DNA from: Pirellulaceae bacterium
Lineage (GTDB): Bacteria > Planctomycetota > Planctomycetia > Pirellulales > Pirellulaceae
NCBI GenBank assembly: GCA_022448645.1
Contig: JAKVBZ010000079.1
Location: 1-24,214 of the forward strand
Length of the DNA: 24,214 nucleotides
Direction of reading: 5' to 3'
Shown here: positions 1 to 7,405 of the stretch, piece after piece
How positions within the stretch are numbered: the stretch's first letter is position 1
Layout of the letters: every line of letters begins with the position of its first letter
Made by a program: the position numbers and the translations under genes
The notes under the pieces: generated by a model
Databases searched by the model: none
Told to the model about the DNA's origin: nothing
The model's input: only the letters and a program-made list of their open reading frames with translations

Positions 1-1
1 G

Positions 2-681
2 TCGGACCAGATGGTGGAATATGCAGTTCCGGTCGCACCGGGCATGGTGGTGCTCGATGCCGTTCGGGCCATCCACGCTGCGGACCTCACAGTACGTTGG
101 AATTGCAAATCAGAAAATGCGGTTGGTGTGGCGGTGAAGTGAATGGCAAATCAAAGCTGATGTGCATGGATCGCCTAGACAATTATCCTGACGGAGAACC
201 AATCACTGTACGGCCGATGAAGTCGTTTCCGGTCTTAAAAGACCTTGCCTGCGACGCCTCCTGGAACTTCGACGTCAACAAAAAGATTCCTCCGTTGAAA
301 ATGAAGGAGACCGGCGAAGAACCGATCTTCTCGCAGGATGAGGCAGATCGCATACAGGAATTCCGCAAGTGCATTGAGTGCTTCCTGTGTCAAAATATCT
401 GTCACGTGTTGCGAGAGCACGACAAAAAAGAAGAGTTCGGTGGTCCTCGATTCTTTGTGCGTGCCGCAGGCCTCGAAATGCATCCACTCGATGAAGATAA
501 TCGCCTCGGGATTCTAGAGAATGAATTAGGAGTCGGTTATTGTAATATTACTAAGTGTTGCACCGAAGTTTTCCCGGAAAGCATCACGATCACTGACAAT
601 GCGATCATTCTGTTGAAAGAACGCGTCGTCGACCAATATTATGATCCGGTCAAGAGACTGTTACGTGTAATCACAACGTAA
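2..681 (+). pseudogene. sdhB: Succinate dehydrogenase/fumarate reductase iron-sulfur subunit, 5'-truncated by the window, frameshifted
   Basis: This is the Fe-S electron-transfer subunit that passes electrons between the flavoprotein subunit and the quinone site of membrane complex II. The window opens inside the N-terminal [2Fe-2S] domain, read in the frame starting at base 2 (VEYAVPVAPGMVVLDAVRAI, then VRWNCKS). At 113-117 the frame breaks; the rest (KCGWCGGEVNGKSKLMCM onward) continues in the frame of base 97 to TAA 679-681. One missing base, most simply a G of a GGA codon, would restore the family motif CxxGxCGxC. Downstream, CIECFLCQNIC supplies the usual CxxCxxCxxxC. The second cysteine block reads CNITKCCTEVFP, where the family has VCP: the codon at 571-573 is TTC (Phe), replacing the fourth [4Fe-4S] ligand. 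The C-terminus is otherwise well conserved. The flavoprotein gene presumably lies just upstream. The family call is secure; whether the lesions are biological or sequencing errors is not. Confidence 0.85.
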
Positions 682-777
682 ATACAAACGATGGCTCCGA
701 GGGCCTTCCGCCGCATCGGCTAAAATGCAAACCCTTTTGTAGCGATCCTGTTCAAAGACAGCACAAGATAAGCAACT

Positions 778-2304
778 ATGGATTCTTTTGACGTCATCGT
801 CATAGGCGCTGGGGGAAGTGGACTGGCTGCAGCCTGTTCGGCGGCCGAAGCTGGTGGCAAGGTGCTGGTTCTTGAGCGAATGCCACAACCGGGCGGTACG
901 ACCGGAATTGCAATCGGAGCATTCACGGCGGCGCGGACGACGATGCAACAAGCTGCGGGGATTGAGGACTCCGTAGATGATCACGCTGAGGACGCAGGCC
1001 TTTTCGCACCACCGGAAATTGAGCAGCGCAACAACGAACCGCTGCGACATTTTTTTCTCAGCGAGGCCGCCAAAACCTGGGAGTGGCTCACGAGCCTGGG
1101 ACTGTCCTTTGTGGGACCAAGCCCCGAACCACCAAACCGAGTGCCGCGAATGCACAATGTCGTTCCTGGTGCCAAGGCCTACGTGGCGACTCTACAAATC
1201 GCTTTGCAGCACCACGGAGGACGTTTGATCTGTGATGCAACCGTTGAACGATTAAACCGCCAAAAAGGCCGTGTAACAGGTGTCACAGCACGAGTGAATG
1301 GACAACTTGTTTCATTTGCTGCAAGGAAAGGTGTCATCCTCGCAGCAGGAGACTACGCCAACAATGGTGAAATGTTGGCCCGGTTCAAGGGCGAACGCTT
1401 CCGAGAAATCGAAGGCATTAACCCCCATGCCAGCGGACACGGACACGAGCTGGCGAGTCAGGCTGGGGCGGCATTGGTCAACATGGACGTAACCTACGGT
1501 CCGGAATTACGTTTCATCCCCAACAGCTCGCAACCATTTCGACAATGGTTGCCGACCAGTGGATGGAAGGCCCGCCTCTTTGGCCGTCTTGCGCAATGGA
1601 CGCCGAAATGGCTAATGCGTCGCATGATCAAACAATTGTTGGTCACGTGGCAGCATCCGGAGGATTCTCTTTTTGAGGACGGCGCGATCCTGATCAACGA
1701 ACACGGCCACCGTTTTGTCAACGAGCAAACTTGGCCGGAACGCGAGATCGCGGTAGCCCGTCAGCCAGACAAGATCGCCTACATCCTGTTGGACGGACGT
1801 CTTGTAAATCGTTATGCCAAGTGGCCTCACTTCATTTCAACCGCACCCGACATCGCCTATGCCTACGTCGCTGACTACCTCCGACTGCGTGCTGATGTTG
1901 CCCGCAAAGCCGAAACTCTCGAAGCATTTGCCGAGGCTTTGCCTCTCACTGAGCTGCGACAGACTATTCAGAATTTCAATGACTATGTCGAGGGCCAGCG
2001 CAAAGACGAGTTCGGTCGAACGAACGATCAGACGACGTTACATTCTGGCCCTTGGGTCCTGCTCGGACCAGTCAAAGCCTACTTCACAACGACAGAAGGT
2101 GGAGCGATGATCGATCACCGCATGCGAGTACTCAACGAATCGGGCCAGACGATTCCAGGATTGTTTGCAGTAGGCCAAAATGGACTTGGTGGCCAGATCC
2201 TGTTCGGGCATGGGCTGCATATCGCCTGGGCAATCACCAGCGGTCGCCTGGCAGGGTCCGAAGTCATGCAGACAGAATCAAACTGTGAATTCAGTGATTC
2301 ATAG
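778..2304 (+). CDS. FAD-binding dehydrogenase of the fumarate reductase/flavocytochrome c/3-ketosteroid dehydrogenase superfamily
   Basis: A 508-residue flavoprotein expected to oxidise or reduce a C-C bond of a small organic acid or steroid-like substrate. Residues 5-40 form the dinucleotide fold: GAGGSG at 10-15, then the acidic ribose-binding residue in LVLER (Glu33) and PGGTT. The C-terminal FAD-closing segment reads GLFAVGQNGLGGQ followed by GHGLHIAWAITSGRLAG, as in FAD_binding_2 (PF00890) enzymes. There is no heme-binding CxxCH and no obvious signal peptide, so it is probably cytoplasmic and takes its electron partner from elsewhere. It starts 96 bases after the sdhB-like remnant and converges on the MFS transporter gene, suggesting a substrate enzyme next to its transporter. 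The ATG is preceded only by a weak purine stretch (AAGATAAG). The superfamily is clear; the substrate is unknown. Confidence 0.85.
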   Translation: MDSFDVIVIGAGGSGLAAACSAAEAGGKVLVLERMPQPGGTTGIAIGAFTAARTTMQQAAGIEDSVDDHAEDAGLFAPPEIEQRNNEPLRHFFLSEAAKTWEWLTSLGLSFVGPSPEPPNRVPRMHNVVPGAKAYVATLQIALQHHGGRLICDATVERLNRQKGRVTGVTARVNGQLVSFAARKGVILAAGDYANNGEMLARFKGERFREIEGINPHASGHGHELASQAGAALVNMDVTYGPELRFIPNSSQPFRQWLPTSGWKARLFGRLAQWTPKWLMRRMIKQLLVTWQHPEDSLFEDGAILINEHGHRFVNEQTWPEREIAVARQPDKIAYILLDGRLVNRYAKWPHFISTAPDIAYAYVADYLRLRADVARKAETLEAFAEALPLTELRQTIQNFNDYVEGQRKDEFGRTNDQTTLHSGPWVLLGPVKAYFTTTEGGAMIDHRMRVLNESGQTIPGLFAVGQNGLGGQILFGHGLHIAWAITSGRLAGSEVMQTESNCEFSDS

Positions 2305-2414
2305 TTCGGCAATTGCTGAATGGCGTAGTTCACTCAAACCCGTTGGTCCAGCTTATCGTTGAGGTGTGGACGACATGTCGACACATGCTTAAAGGAACGA
2401 CATCGGACGCCAGC

Positions 2415-2430
2415 TCGGCTTGGAAGCCGA
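2415..2430. terminator. Hairpin between convergent genes, possible weak bidirectional terminator
   Basis: A 6-bp perfect stem (TCGGCT/AGCCGA) with loop TGGA sits two bases beyond the MFS stop codon on the minus strand and 110 bases beyond the FAD gene stop on the plus strand. No T-run follows on either strand, so an intrinsic terminator is only suggested by stem and position. Confidence 0.3.
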
Positions 2431-2432
2431 AA

Positions 2433-4121
2433 CTAATCCTCCTTTAGATAATGTTTAGGATCTACAGTCCGAATCAAAAGATTGGCCAGGAGTGCAATCA
2501 CCAACAAACCTGCCATCGCAAACATGGTCGAATTGTAGACAGTACTTGATGGATCTATCGTACCGGACGGGGCAATCTCCATGAGTCGAGAAATCGTGAC
2601 TGTCTTGGCGTCCACCAACGTGTCCAGCTCACCCACCGTAGCTCCGAATGCCTGGCGAAATCGTTCTGGCTCTACTTGCTGCACCAAATCATCAATCGCC
2701 GACCGTACCGAACGTTGACGAAACCAGGTGATGGACCAGGGCCCTAACGCCCCCGCAACGCTCCATGCCGTCAACGTGCGACCATGAATGCCACCCACAA
2801 AACGTGTACCGAACAAATCGGATAAGTAGGCGGGAATCGTCGCGAAGCCACCTCCATACATTGTAAAGATGACCATCGTGGCAGCGTAGAAAACGACCAA
2901 CCAGACCACGGCTGGCGACGCGCTAACTTGATAGGCCGTAAGTGGAATCGATAAGTACAAGACAATTCCCAAGATAAAAAACAGCGTATATGTCGTCTTG
3001 CGCCCAATGAAGTCAGAAACACTAGCCCAAAAGAAACGCCCCGCCATGTTGAAGACACTAATCATGAATACGTAGAATGCCGCGAAATTCTCGTTCACCA
3101 CTTGGGGTAAGGTCGTGCCAAAAATTTCAGTCATCATTGTTTTGGCAACGCCCAAGACACCGATACCTGCCGTGACGTTAAAGCAAAGTACGATCCAAAT
3201 CAAATAAAACTGTGGCGTCCGAAGTGATTCATCAATGCCCACGTCGTGGGAGCTGGTCGATTCCTGTTGGGTAGCTTCGTCCGTTTCCTGCCATCCTGCT
3301 GGCTTCCAACCCGGAGCGGGAACACGGTATGAAAAAGCGGCGATCATCATGATGCAAAAGTAGACGGCCCCCAGCACAAAAAAGGTTTCGGCCACACCGA
3401 TGCTGCCAGTATCCACCGCATAGACGCCTGGGGCTCCTGGTACCAACATTTGTGACACGTCGTTGGCACTAATAAGCACGACTTCACGCAATTGGCCAGC
3501 CACCTCCACAAAACGTCGGCCCCCTTCCGTTTTTAGCTCGATTTCGCTGGCAATCCCCAAGTAGTCCGGAGCACGGTAAAAGATCCTAATGAGGTATTCT
3601 TTGAGTGGCGCGGCAATCATAGCGCCCCCACCAAATCCCATAATCGCCATGCCGGCTGCCATCCCTCGACGGTCAGGGAACCAACGGATAAGTGTGCTCA
3701 CAGGAGATACATAGCCCAAACCGAGGCCGCATCCCCCCAAAACACCATAGCCGAGATAAAGCAACCACAGCTGATGCGTGAGCAGAGCGCAGCCGCTCAC
3801 AAAAAATCCGCCACCCCAACAAAATGCGGAAATCGTCCCGACCATTCGTGGTCCCACCGACTCCAACCAACTGCCAGCCACGGCAGCGGAAAGACCGAGA
3901 CAAACGATTGCCACCGTAAAGACGGATACTACCTGGGACAAGGACCAGTCATCCGCAGCACTTCCGACGACGCCGCGAATCTTCACCAAAGCAGGATTAA
4001 ATATACTCCAGGCGTACACCGAACCAATGCAAAGATGAATCGCAATCGAGGCCGGCGGAACCTTCCAACGGTTGAATCCCGGCGGTGCAATGATTCGTTC
4101 TTTAGAGAGTACTTCCAGCAT
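2433..4121 (-). CDS. MFS transporter, oxalate/formate antiporter (OFA)-like, with two extra-cytoplasmic insertions
   Basis: A 12-helix major facilitator carrier, probably for a small carboxylate. The first helix carries HLCIGSVYAWSIFNPAL, characteristic of OFA-family proteins; helix 4/5 has LGGCGLGLGYVSPVSTLIRWFPDRRGMAAG, including the motif-A-like loop, and the second half has MAGRFFWASVSDFIGRK. At about 562 residues it is well above the usual 400-430 for OFA carriers. The excess lies in two places: residues about 174-243, between predicted helices 5 and 6, and a segment between helices 11 and 12, from RQRSVRSAIDDL to the final helix (MAGLLVIALLANLLI). I chose ATG 4121; an in-frame TTG at 4136 would add five residues and has AAGGG a few bases upstream, so it remains possible. 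The gene converges on the FAD dehydrogenase gene and is divergent from the MDR gene. Family confident; substrate not. Confidence 0.85.
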   Translation of the reverse strand: MLEVLSKERIIAPPGFNRWKVPPASIAIHLCIGSVYAWSIFNPALVKIRGVVGSAADDWSLSQVVSVFTVAIVCLGLSAAVAGSWLESVGPRMVGTISAFCWGGGFFVSGCALLTHQLWLLYLGYGVLGGCGLGLGYVSPVSTLIRWFPDRRGMAAGMAIMGFGGGAMIAAPLKEYLIRIFYRAPDYLGIASEIELKTEGGRRFVEVAGQLREVVLISANDVSQMLVPGAPGVYAVDTGSIGVAETFFVLGAVYFCIMMIAAFSYRVPAPGWKPAGWQETDEATQQESTSSHDVGIDESLRTPQFYLIWIVLCFNVTAGIGVLGVAKTMMTEIFGTTLPQVVNENFAAFYVFMISVFNMAGRFFWASVSDFIGRKTTYTLFFILGIVLYLSIPLTAYQVSASPAVVWLVVFYAATMVIFTMYGGGFATIPAYLSDLFGTRFVGGIHGRTLTAWSVAGALGPWSITWFRQRSVRSAIDDLVQQVEPERFRQAFGATVGELDTLVDAKTVTISRLMEIAPSGTIDPSSTVYNSTMFAMAGLLVIALLANLLIRTVDPKHYLKED

Positions 4122-4314
4122 GTGGAAAGAGGACAACGGCCCTTAAATGGCGATGAAGAAGTTTGAATTCACCATCAATCTATATACTAGAAGCAAACAA
4201 CATGCAACCGAACGAAAGATCGTGAGACTTCTTTTAAACAGCATGACATCGTTCTATGATATCCCGTACACATTGTTCATTCCTTTGTGATCTTGGGACC
4301 CTGAGACTACACAT

Positions 4315-5328
4315 ATGAAAATCGCAATACTGTACGGTCCGCGCGACTTGCGGATTGAAGAACAGCCGTTGGAAACACAAAACCTTTTGCCCGATCAGAT
4401 CTGGGTGGAAACACAAATATCAGCGTTGAAGATCGGCACGGATCGGGGAAATTACGAAGGAGCTGAGAAGGTTCCAGAAGCGCCGAACTATCCACGCCCA
4501 GTAGGTGACAGCAACCTTGGATTGGTTCGCGGAGTTGGCGATGCGGTCAAACGTTTTCGAGTGGGTGACCGCGTCGTCGGGAACTTATTCCATCAGTCGG
4601 ACTATGTGGCGCGAGAGTCGGCCAACATCGTCAAGGTTCCCGATGGAGTGGACAACGAGGACGCTGTCTATGGTTGGCTGTATGCACTCAGTTCGCTTTG
4701 CTACCGCAAAGCTCAGTACCAGCCGGGAGAAAATGTAGCCGTCGTTGGCCTGGGAGTACTTGGCTTGGGCGCTGTCGCCTTAGGATCTCAGTTCGGCGCT
4801 CGCGTCATCGGATTAGGTAACAGTCCGGTCCGGCTCGAAATGAGCCAGCAAATGGGTGCACATGCCTCGCTCATGTCGAACGACCCCGAGCTTGCAGCCA
4901 AGCTGGACGAACTGACCAACGGCAACGGTATTGATCTTGTGATTCAAACGGCCAACCCATGGTCCGCTTATCAAACTTCTGTCGAGGTAATCCGACCCGG
5001 TGGACGGGTCGCGATTGTAGCTCTGCCAGGGCGTGGCGAACCACCGCTGGACTTCAACCCTCTAGACATGCGTTGGTTCTATCAAAAAGGCATCTCGCTG
5101 ATCGCCGTTTCTGGAGAGCCCGGTTATTTGTACCCCAATGACCAACAACGCTTTAACCGCCATCGTGAATGCGAATTCATCTTATCGCTGATGGCCGACG
5201 GATGCCTGGAACCCAAACGATTGATCACACATCGGTTTCCATATACTCAAATGTCCGAAGCTTACGAAATGATCTACCGCCGTGAAAAAGAAATGCTTGG
5301 TGTGATCTTCCAATGGCGGGAAACATAA
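4315..5328 (+). CDS. MDR-superfamily alcohol dehydrogenase-like protein lacking the usual zinc ligands (BchC-like)
   Basis: A 337-residue medium-chain dehydrogenase/reductase. The GroES-like N-terminal domain (MKIAILYGPRDLRIEEQPLE, then GVGDAVKRFRVGDRVVG) is followed by a Rossmann domain whose dinucleotide motif is VAVVGLGVLGLGAVALG. The position that is CGTD in zinc alcohol dehydrogenases reads KIGTD, so the catalytic-zinc cysteine is missing, and the four-cysteine structural-zinc lobe is absent. This resembles the branch containing bacteriochlorophyllide hydroxyethyl dehydrogenase (BchC) rather than classical zinc ADH. NAD(P) use is inferred from the fold; the substrate is unknown. The start ATG has GAG about ten bases upstream. 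It opens a plus-strand series (cupin, acyltransferase, TIM-barrel protein, aldo/keto reductase) with long gaps, so it is a neighbourhood rather than a tight operon. Confidence 0.8.
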   Translation: MKIAILYGPRDLRIEEQPLETQNLLPDQIWVETQISALKIGTDRGNYEGAEKVPEAPNYPRPVGDSNLGLVRGVGDAVKRFRVGDRVVGNLFHQSDYVARESANIVKVPDGVDNEDAVYGWLYALSSLCYRKAQYQPGENVAVVGLGVLGLGAVALGSQFGARVIGLGNSPVRLEMSQQMGAHASLMSNDPELAAKLDELTNGNGIDLVIQTANPWSAYQTSVEVIRPGGRVAIVALPGRGEPPLDFNPLDMRWFYQKGISLIAVSGEPGYLYPNDQQRFNRHRECEFILSLMADGCLEPKRLITHRFPYTQMSEAYEMIYRREKEMLGVIFQWRET

Positions 5329-5652
5329 GAGGATTTGCAGGGCAGACTGAGTAGGTTCGTGAGAGTCACGGCTGACGGACAAACTGCCCATACCATCTAA
5401 CAGTTTCGCTTCGATCTTTGGATATCTGTCATTCACTTCACTCGCTTTTTATCCCAACTTTAACAACAATATTGCCGTCATGGTGGCGCGTCGACGATCC
5501 AAGACCAGAATTACCATGGCAATTGATGCGATGGACTTTTCTGGCACCATGCCCGGCTGTACCCCATGGTCAACGCAAGTTATCATCGCACATAACAGGG
5601 TAATAAATATTGAAAGATACCATTCCGTTTACACTCAAGAAGAACAATTACC
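5329..5652. other. 324-base gap without a convincing gene
   Basis: No frame shows a recognisable domain. Short open stretches exist on the plus strand (for example 5418-5603) but have low-complexity Trp/Pro/His-rich translations and no ribosome binding site. A promoter for the following cupin gene may lie here, but I see no clear -35/-10 pair. Confidence 0.5.
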
Positions 5653-6006
5653 GTGACCAACTTGCCACAATCAGGCGTACGACCTCTGTCCGAAGCAGAA
5701 CCCTACGAACAACCAGAACCGGGCGAGGCTTATTTTCACTGGTTGATTCAGAAGGATGAAATTCATGGAATGCAAATGGGCCATATTGAATTGAAAGGTC
5801 CGATTCACAAGACACCAGCAGCCCATCATGAATTTCACCAGTGCTATTTCATCTAAGAAGGTGCAGCCACGATTTATCTAAAAGACCAGCCTCGTACCGT
5901 GCAGTCACCGACCGTGATCATGATCCCCAAAGATACACACCACTCGGTCGAGGTTGCCAACGGGGATGAGTTACGATACGTTTTCCTTAACCAATATCGC
6001 TTGTAA
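5653..6006 (+). pseudogene. Small cupin-domain protein interrupted by an in-frame TAA
   Basis: Reading from GTG 5653 in one frame gives a 117-codon single-domain cupin, broken only by TAA at 5854-5856 (codon 68) before its natural stop at 6004-6006. The first half ends in HHEFHQCYFI, the second begins EGAATIYLKD; joined by one residue (family expectation Leu or Val before EG) they make a normal cupin motif 1. Motif 2 is intact downstream: VIMIPKDTHHSVEVAN. A single T-to-A change from TTA would explain the stop. Such proteins are metal-binding barrels acting as sugar-phosphate or sugar-acid isomerases, dioxygenases or sensors; this one cannot be assigned. Neighbours are the MDR dehydrogenase upstream and the hexapeptide acyltransferase downstream. 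Either a recent pseudogene, a sequencing error, or (less likely) readthrough; the intact reading frame after the stop argues that any loss is recent. Confidence 0.75.
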
Positions 6007-6189
6007 ACATCTCTTTGCTTCCATCGAAAGCATTTACCACCAACCAAATCCGCACTATGGTCTGGCGACCTTTCCAAAACATATCTGGATCCAGCGATAA
6101 CCTTCTTGTTACACGAACCGATGGTTAAGCCGGTCAGTCACCAAGTTGACTATCGAAAAAACGTTTATTGAAGAATTGGAACACTATCC

Positions 6190-6909
6190 GTGCCAGATTC
6201 AATCGACACTAGCGAAGGCGCAACCAACCTGGATAACGCCGACGTCGGCGAAGGTTCTCTGATCGAACCCGACGTACGTGTTGGTTTTCGTTATCATCCG
6301 GACGCCGGTCGTACGACGATCGGCCGTAAATCGATCTTACGCAAGGGCACGCTCATCTACGGTGATGTGCACACAGGAGATTATTTACAAACTGCACACT
6401 ATACCGTGATTCGCGCCATGGTCCGCATGGGCAACTATTGCACCATCATGAATCATTCGTGTATCGAGGGAATTGTGCGCATGGGAAACGGTGTGCGCAT
6501 CATGTCCAATGTGTACATTCCTTCGCGCACCTGGTTCGGCGATCATGTGTTCGTGGGCCCGGGAGTAACGTTTCTGAATGATCGTCTGCCTGGGAGACAT
6601 ACTGGTGACGCAACTGTCCAAGGCGCCACGATTGAAGACAACGTCATGATTGGCGGAGGATCGACGATCATGGCGGGGGTTCGTATCGGCCGGCGAAGTT
6701 TCATCGCGGCCGGGGCCCTCGTTGTCAAGGATGTACCGCCTGAGTCATTGGTGATGGGTGTGCCAGGCCAAATCAAACCACTCCCAGAAGAGCTTAACAA
6801 AGACAACGACCGACGTTTGACCGTTCAGCCCCTGGACTTGTGGCACCCGAACGCTCCGCACCCAGGCAAGGCCATCTGGCCAGAATACTGGGATGAGCCC
6901 TGGCAATAA
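6190..6909 (+). CDS. Hexapeptide-repeat (left-handed beta-helix) acyltransferase
   Basis: A 239-residue protein dominated by hexapeptide repeats ([LIV]-G-x4) from about residue 35 to 190, including TTIGRKSILRKGTLIYGDV, VRMGNYCTIMNHSCI, VRMGNGVRIMSNVYI, TIEDNVMIGGGSTIM and VRIGRRSFIAAGALVVKDV, ending with the capping PPESLVMGVPGQIK. This architecture is typical of WbbJ/NeuD-like sugar O- or N-acetyltransferases, which act as trimers using acetyl-CoA; the likely catalytic His lies in the NHSCIEG region. A C-terminal tail rich in Trp/Pro (LWHPNAPHPGKAIWPEYWDE) is less usual. It begins at GTG; only weak purine-rich sequence precedes it. It lies 183 bases after the damaged cupin gene. A nucleotide-sugar or sugar modification role is inferred from the fold only. 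Confidence 0.8.
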   Translation: MPDSIDTSEGATNLDNADVGEGSLIEPDVRVGFRYHPDAGRTTIGRKSILRKGTLIYGDVHTGDYLQTAHYTVIRAMVRMGNYCTIMNHSCIEGIVRMGNGVRIMSNVYIPSRTWFGDHVFVGPGVTFLNDRLPGRHTGDATVQGATIEDNVMIGGGSTIMAGVRIGRRSFIAAGALVVKDVPPESLVMGVPGQIKPLPEELNKDNDRRLTVQPLDLWHPNAPHPGKAIWPEYWDEPWQ

Positions 6910-6929
6910 CCAAACCGAGCGATCCAACA

Positions 6930-6964
6930 GGACGCATGAGAAAACATCTTTTTCATTGGCGTCC
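6930..6964 (+). terminator. Imperfect hairpin downstream of the acyltransferase gene
   Basis: GGACGC at 6930-6935 pairs with GCGTCC at 6959-6964. The stem continues through ATGAGAAA against TTTTTCAT with a two-base bulge and one G-T pair, closing on a short loop. It begins about 20 bases after the stop codon. No T-run follows the stem, so termination is plausible but not shown. Confidence 0.4.
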
Positions 6965-7304
6965 ATGAGTCATTGTCGTCCACGAGAACGGCTTTTCTTA
7001 AATGGTTCGCCGTCTGACGATTTTTCTAAAAGTGAAACTCTTGAAAACAACTGACGTTTCAACTCGAACATACAGCGAGCTCGGAATCAAACGTCGTTTT
7101 CAAACGGTTTCCATAAAAGTGCCGCAACTCATCACCACGTAGAACCAGTAGATTTTTTAGAGACGAGAAGCTGTCATCACTAGACGCAAAACACCTCCCA
7201 CAAAGGAATAACAGTACGGGTTGCCTGGACAAAGACACAACTGTGTGAACAGAGAGATTCTGTACTATGGCAACATACAGGAATCTGTATATTGGACTGC
7301 GACG

Positions 7305-7334
7305 TTGGAGAATCAATCAAGAATGAATCTCCAA
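7305..7334. repeat. Imperfect inverted repeat in the leader of the TIM-barrel gene
   Basis: Arms TTGGAGA and TCTCCAA pair perfectly; the pairing then continues inward with two single mismatches (7+3+2 bp around a two-base loop). It lies about 70 bases before the start codon, and its TCTCC could also pair with the ribosome binding site AGGAGA at 7391-7396. Could be an operator or an RNA switch element. Confidence 0.5.
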
Positions 7335-7390
7335 GAACGTTCGACGAGGAGCTGTTCCTCATCTAGATAACTGCACTCCACAAACTCCCT

Positions 7391-7396
7391 AGGAGA
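7391..7396 (+). promoter_or_regulatory. Ribosome binding site of the TIM-barrel gene, in a small fold-back
   Basis: AGGAGA nine bases before ATG 7406 is a strong Shine-Dalgarno and fixes the start. It is preceded immediately by CTCCCT, so CTCC-CTA-GGAG could mask it. Confidence 0.7.
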
Positions 7397-7405
7397 ACTG
7401 CCGGA

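Larger units (their letters stand above)
6910..7405. other. 496-base non-coding region with several hairpins; leader of the TIM-barrel gene
   Basis: No convincing gene on either strand. It contains an imperfect 14-bp hairpin just after the acyltransferase stop (6930-6964), an imperfect inverted repeat at 7305-7334, a 5-bp hairpin at 7346-7360 (GAGGA/TCCTC) and, directly before the next gene, CTCC-CTA-GGAG at 7385-7395, in which the ribosome binding site is one arm. A long structured leader for the gene at 7406 is possible; no known riboswitch was recognised. Confidence 0.5.

Noticed and set aside
105..120. Programmed -1 frameshift in the sdhB-like gene
   Set aside because: The local sequence (TCA GAA AAT) is not an X-XXY-YYZ slippery site, and a -1 slip would give Glu where the family needs Gly; a one-base deletion is simpler, and the second lesion supports decay.
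2371..2380. 10-base palindrome CGACATGTCG
   Set aside because: Too short and isolated to separate from chance; no second copy seen nearby.
7059..7316. Minus-strand open frame of 85 codons in the long leader
   Set aside because: Low-complexity Leu/Ser/Val-rich translation, no ribosome binding site, runs through the inverted repeat at 7305-7334.
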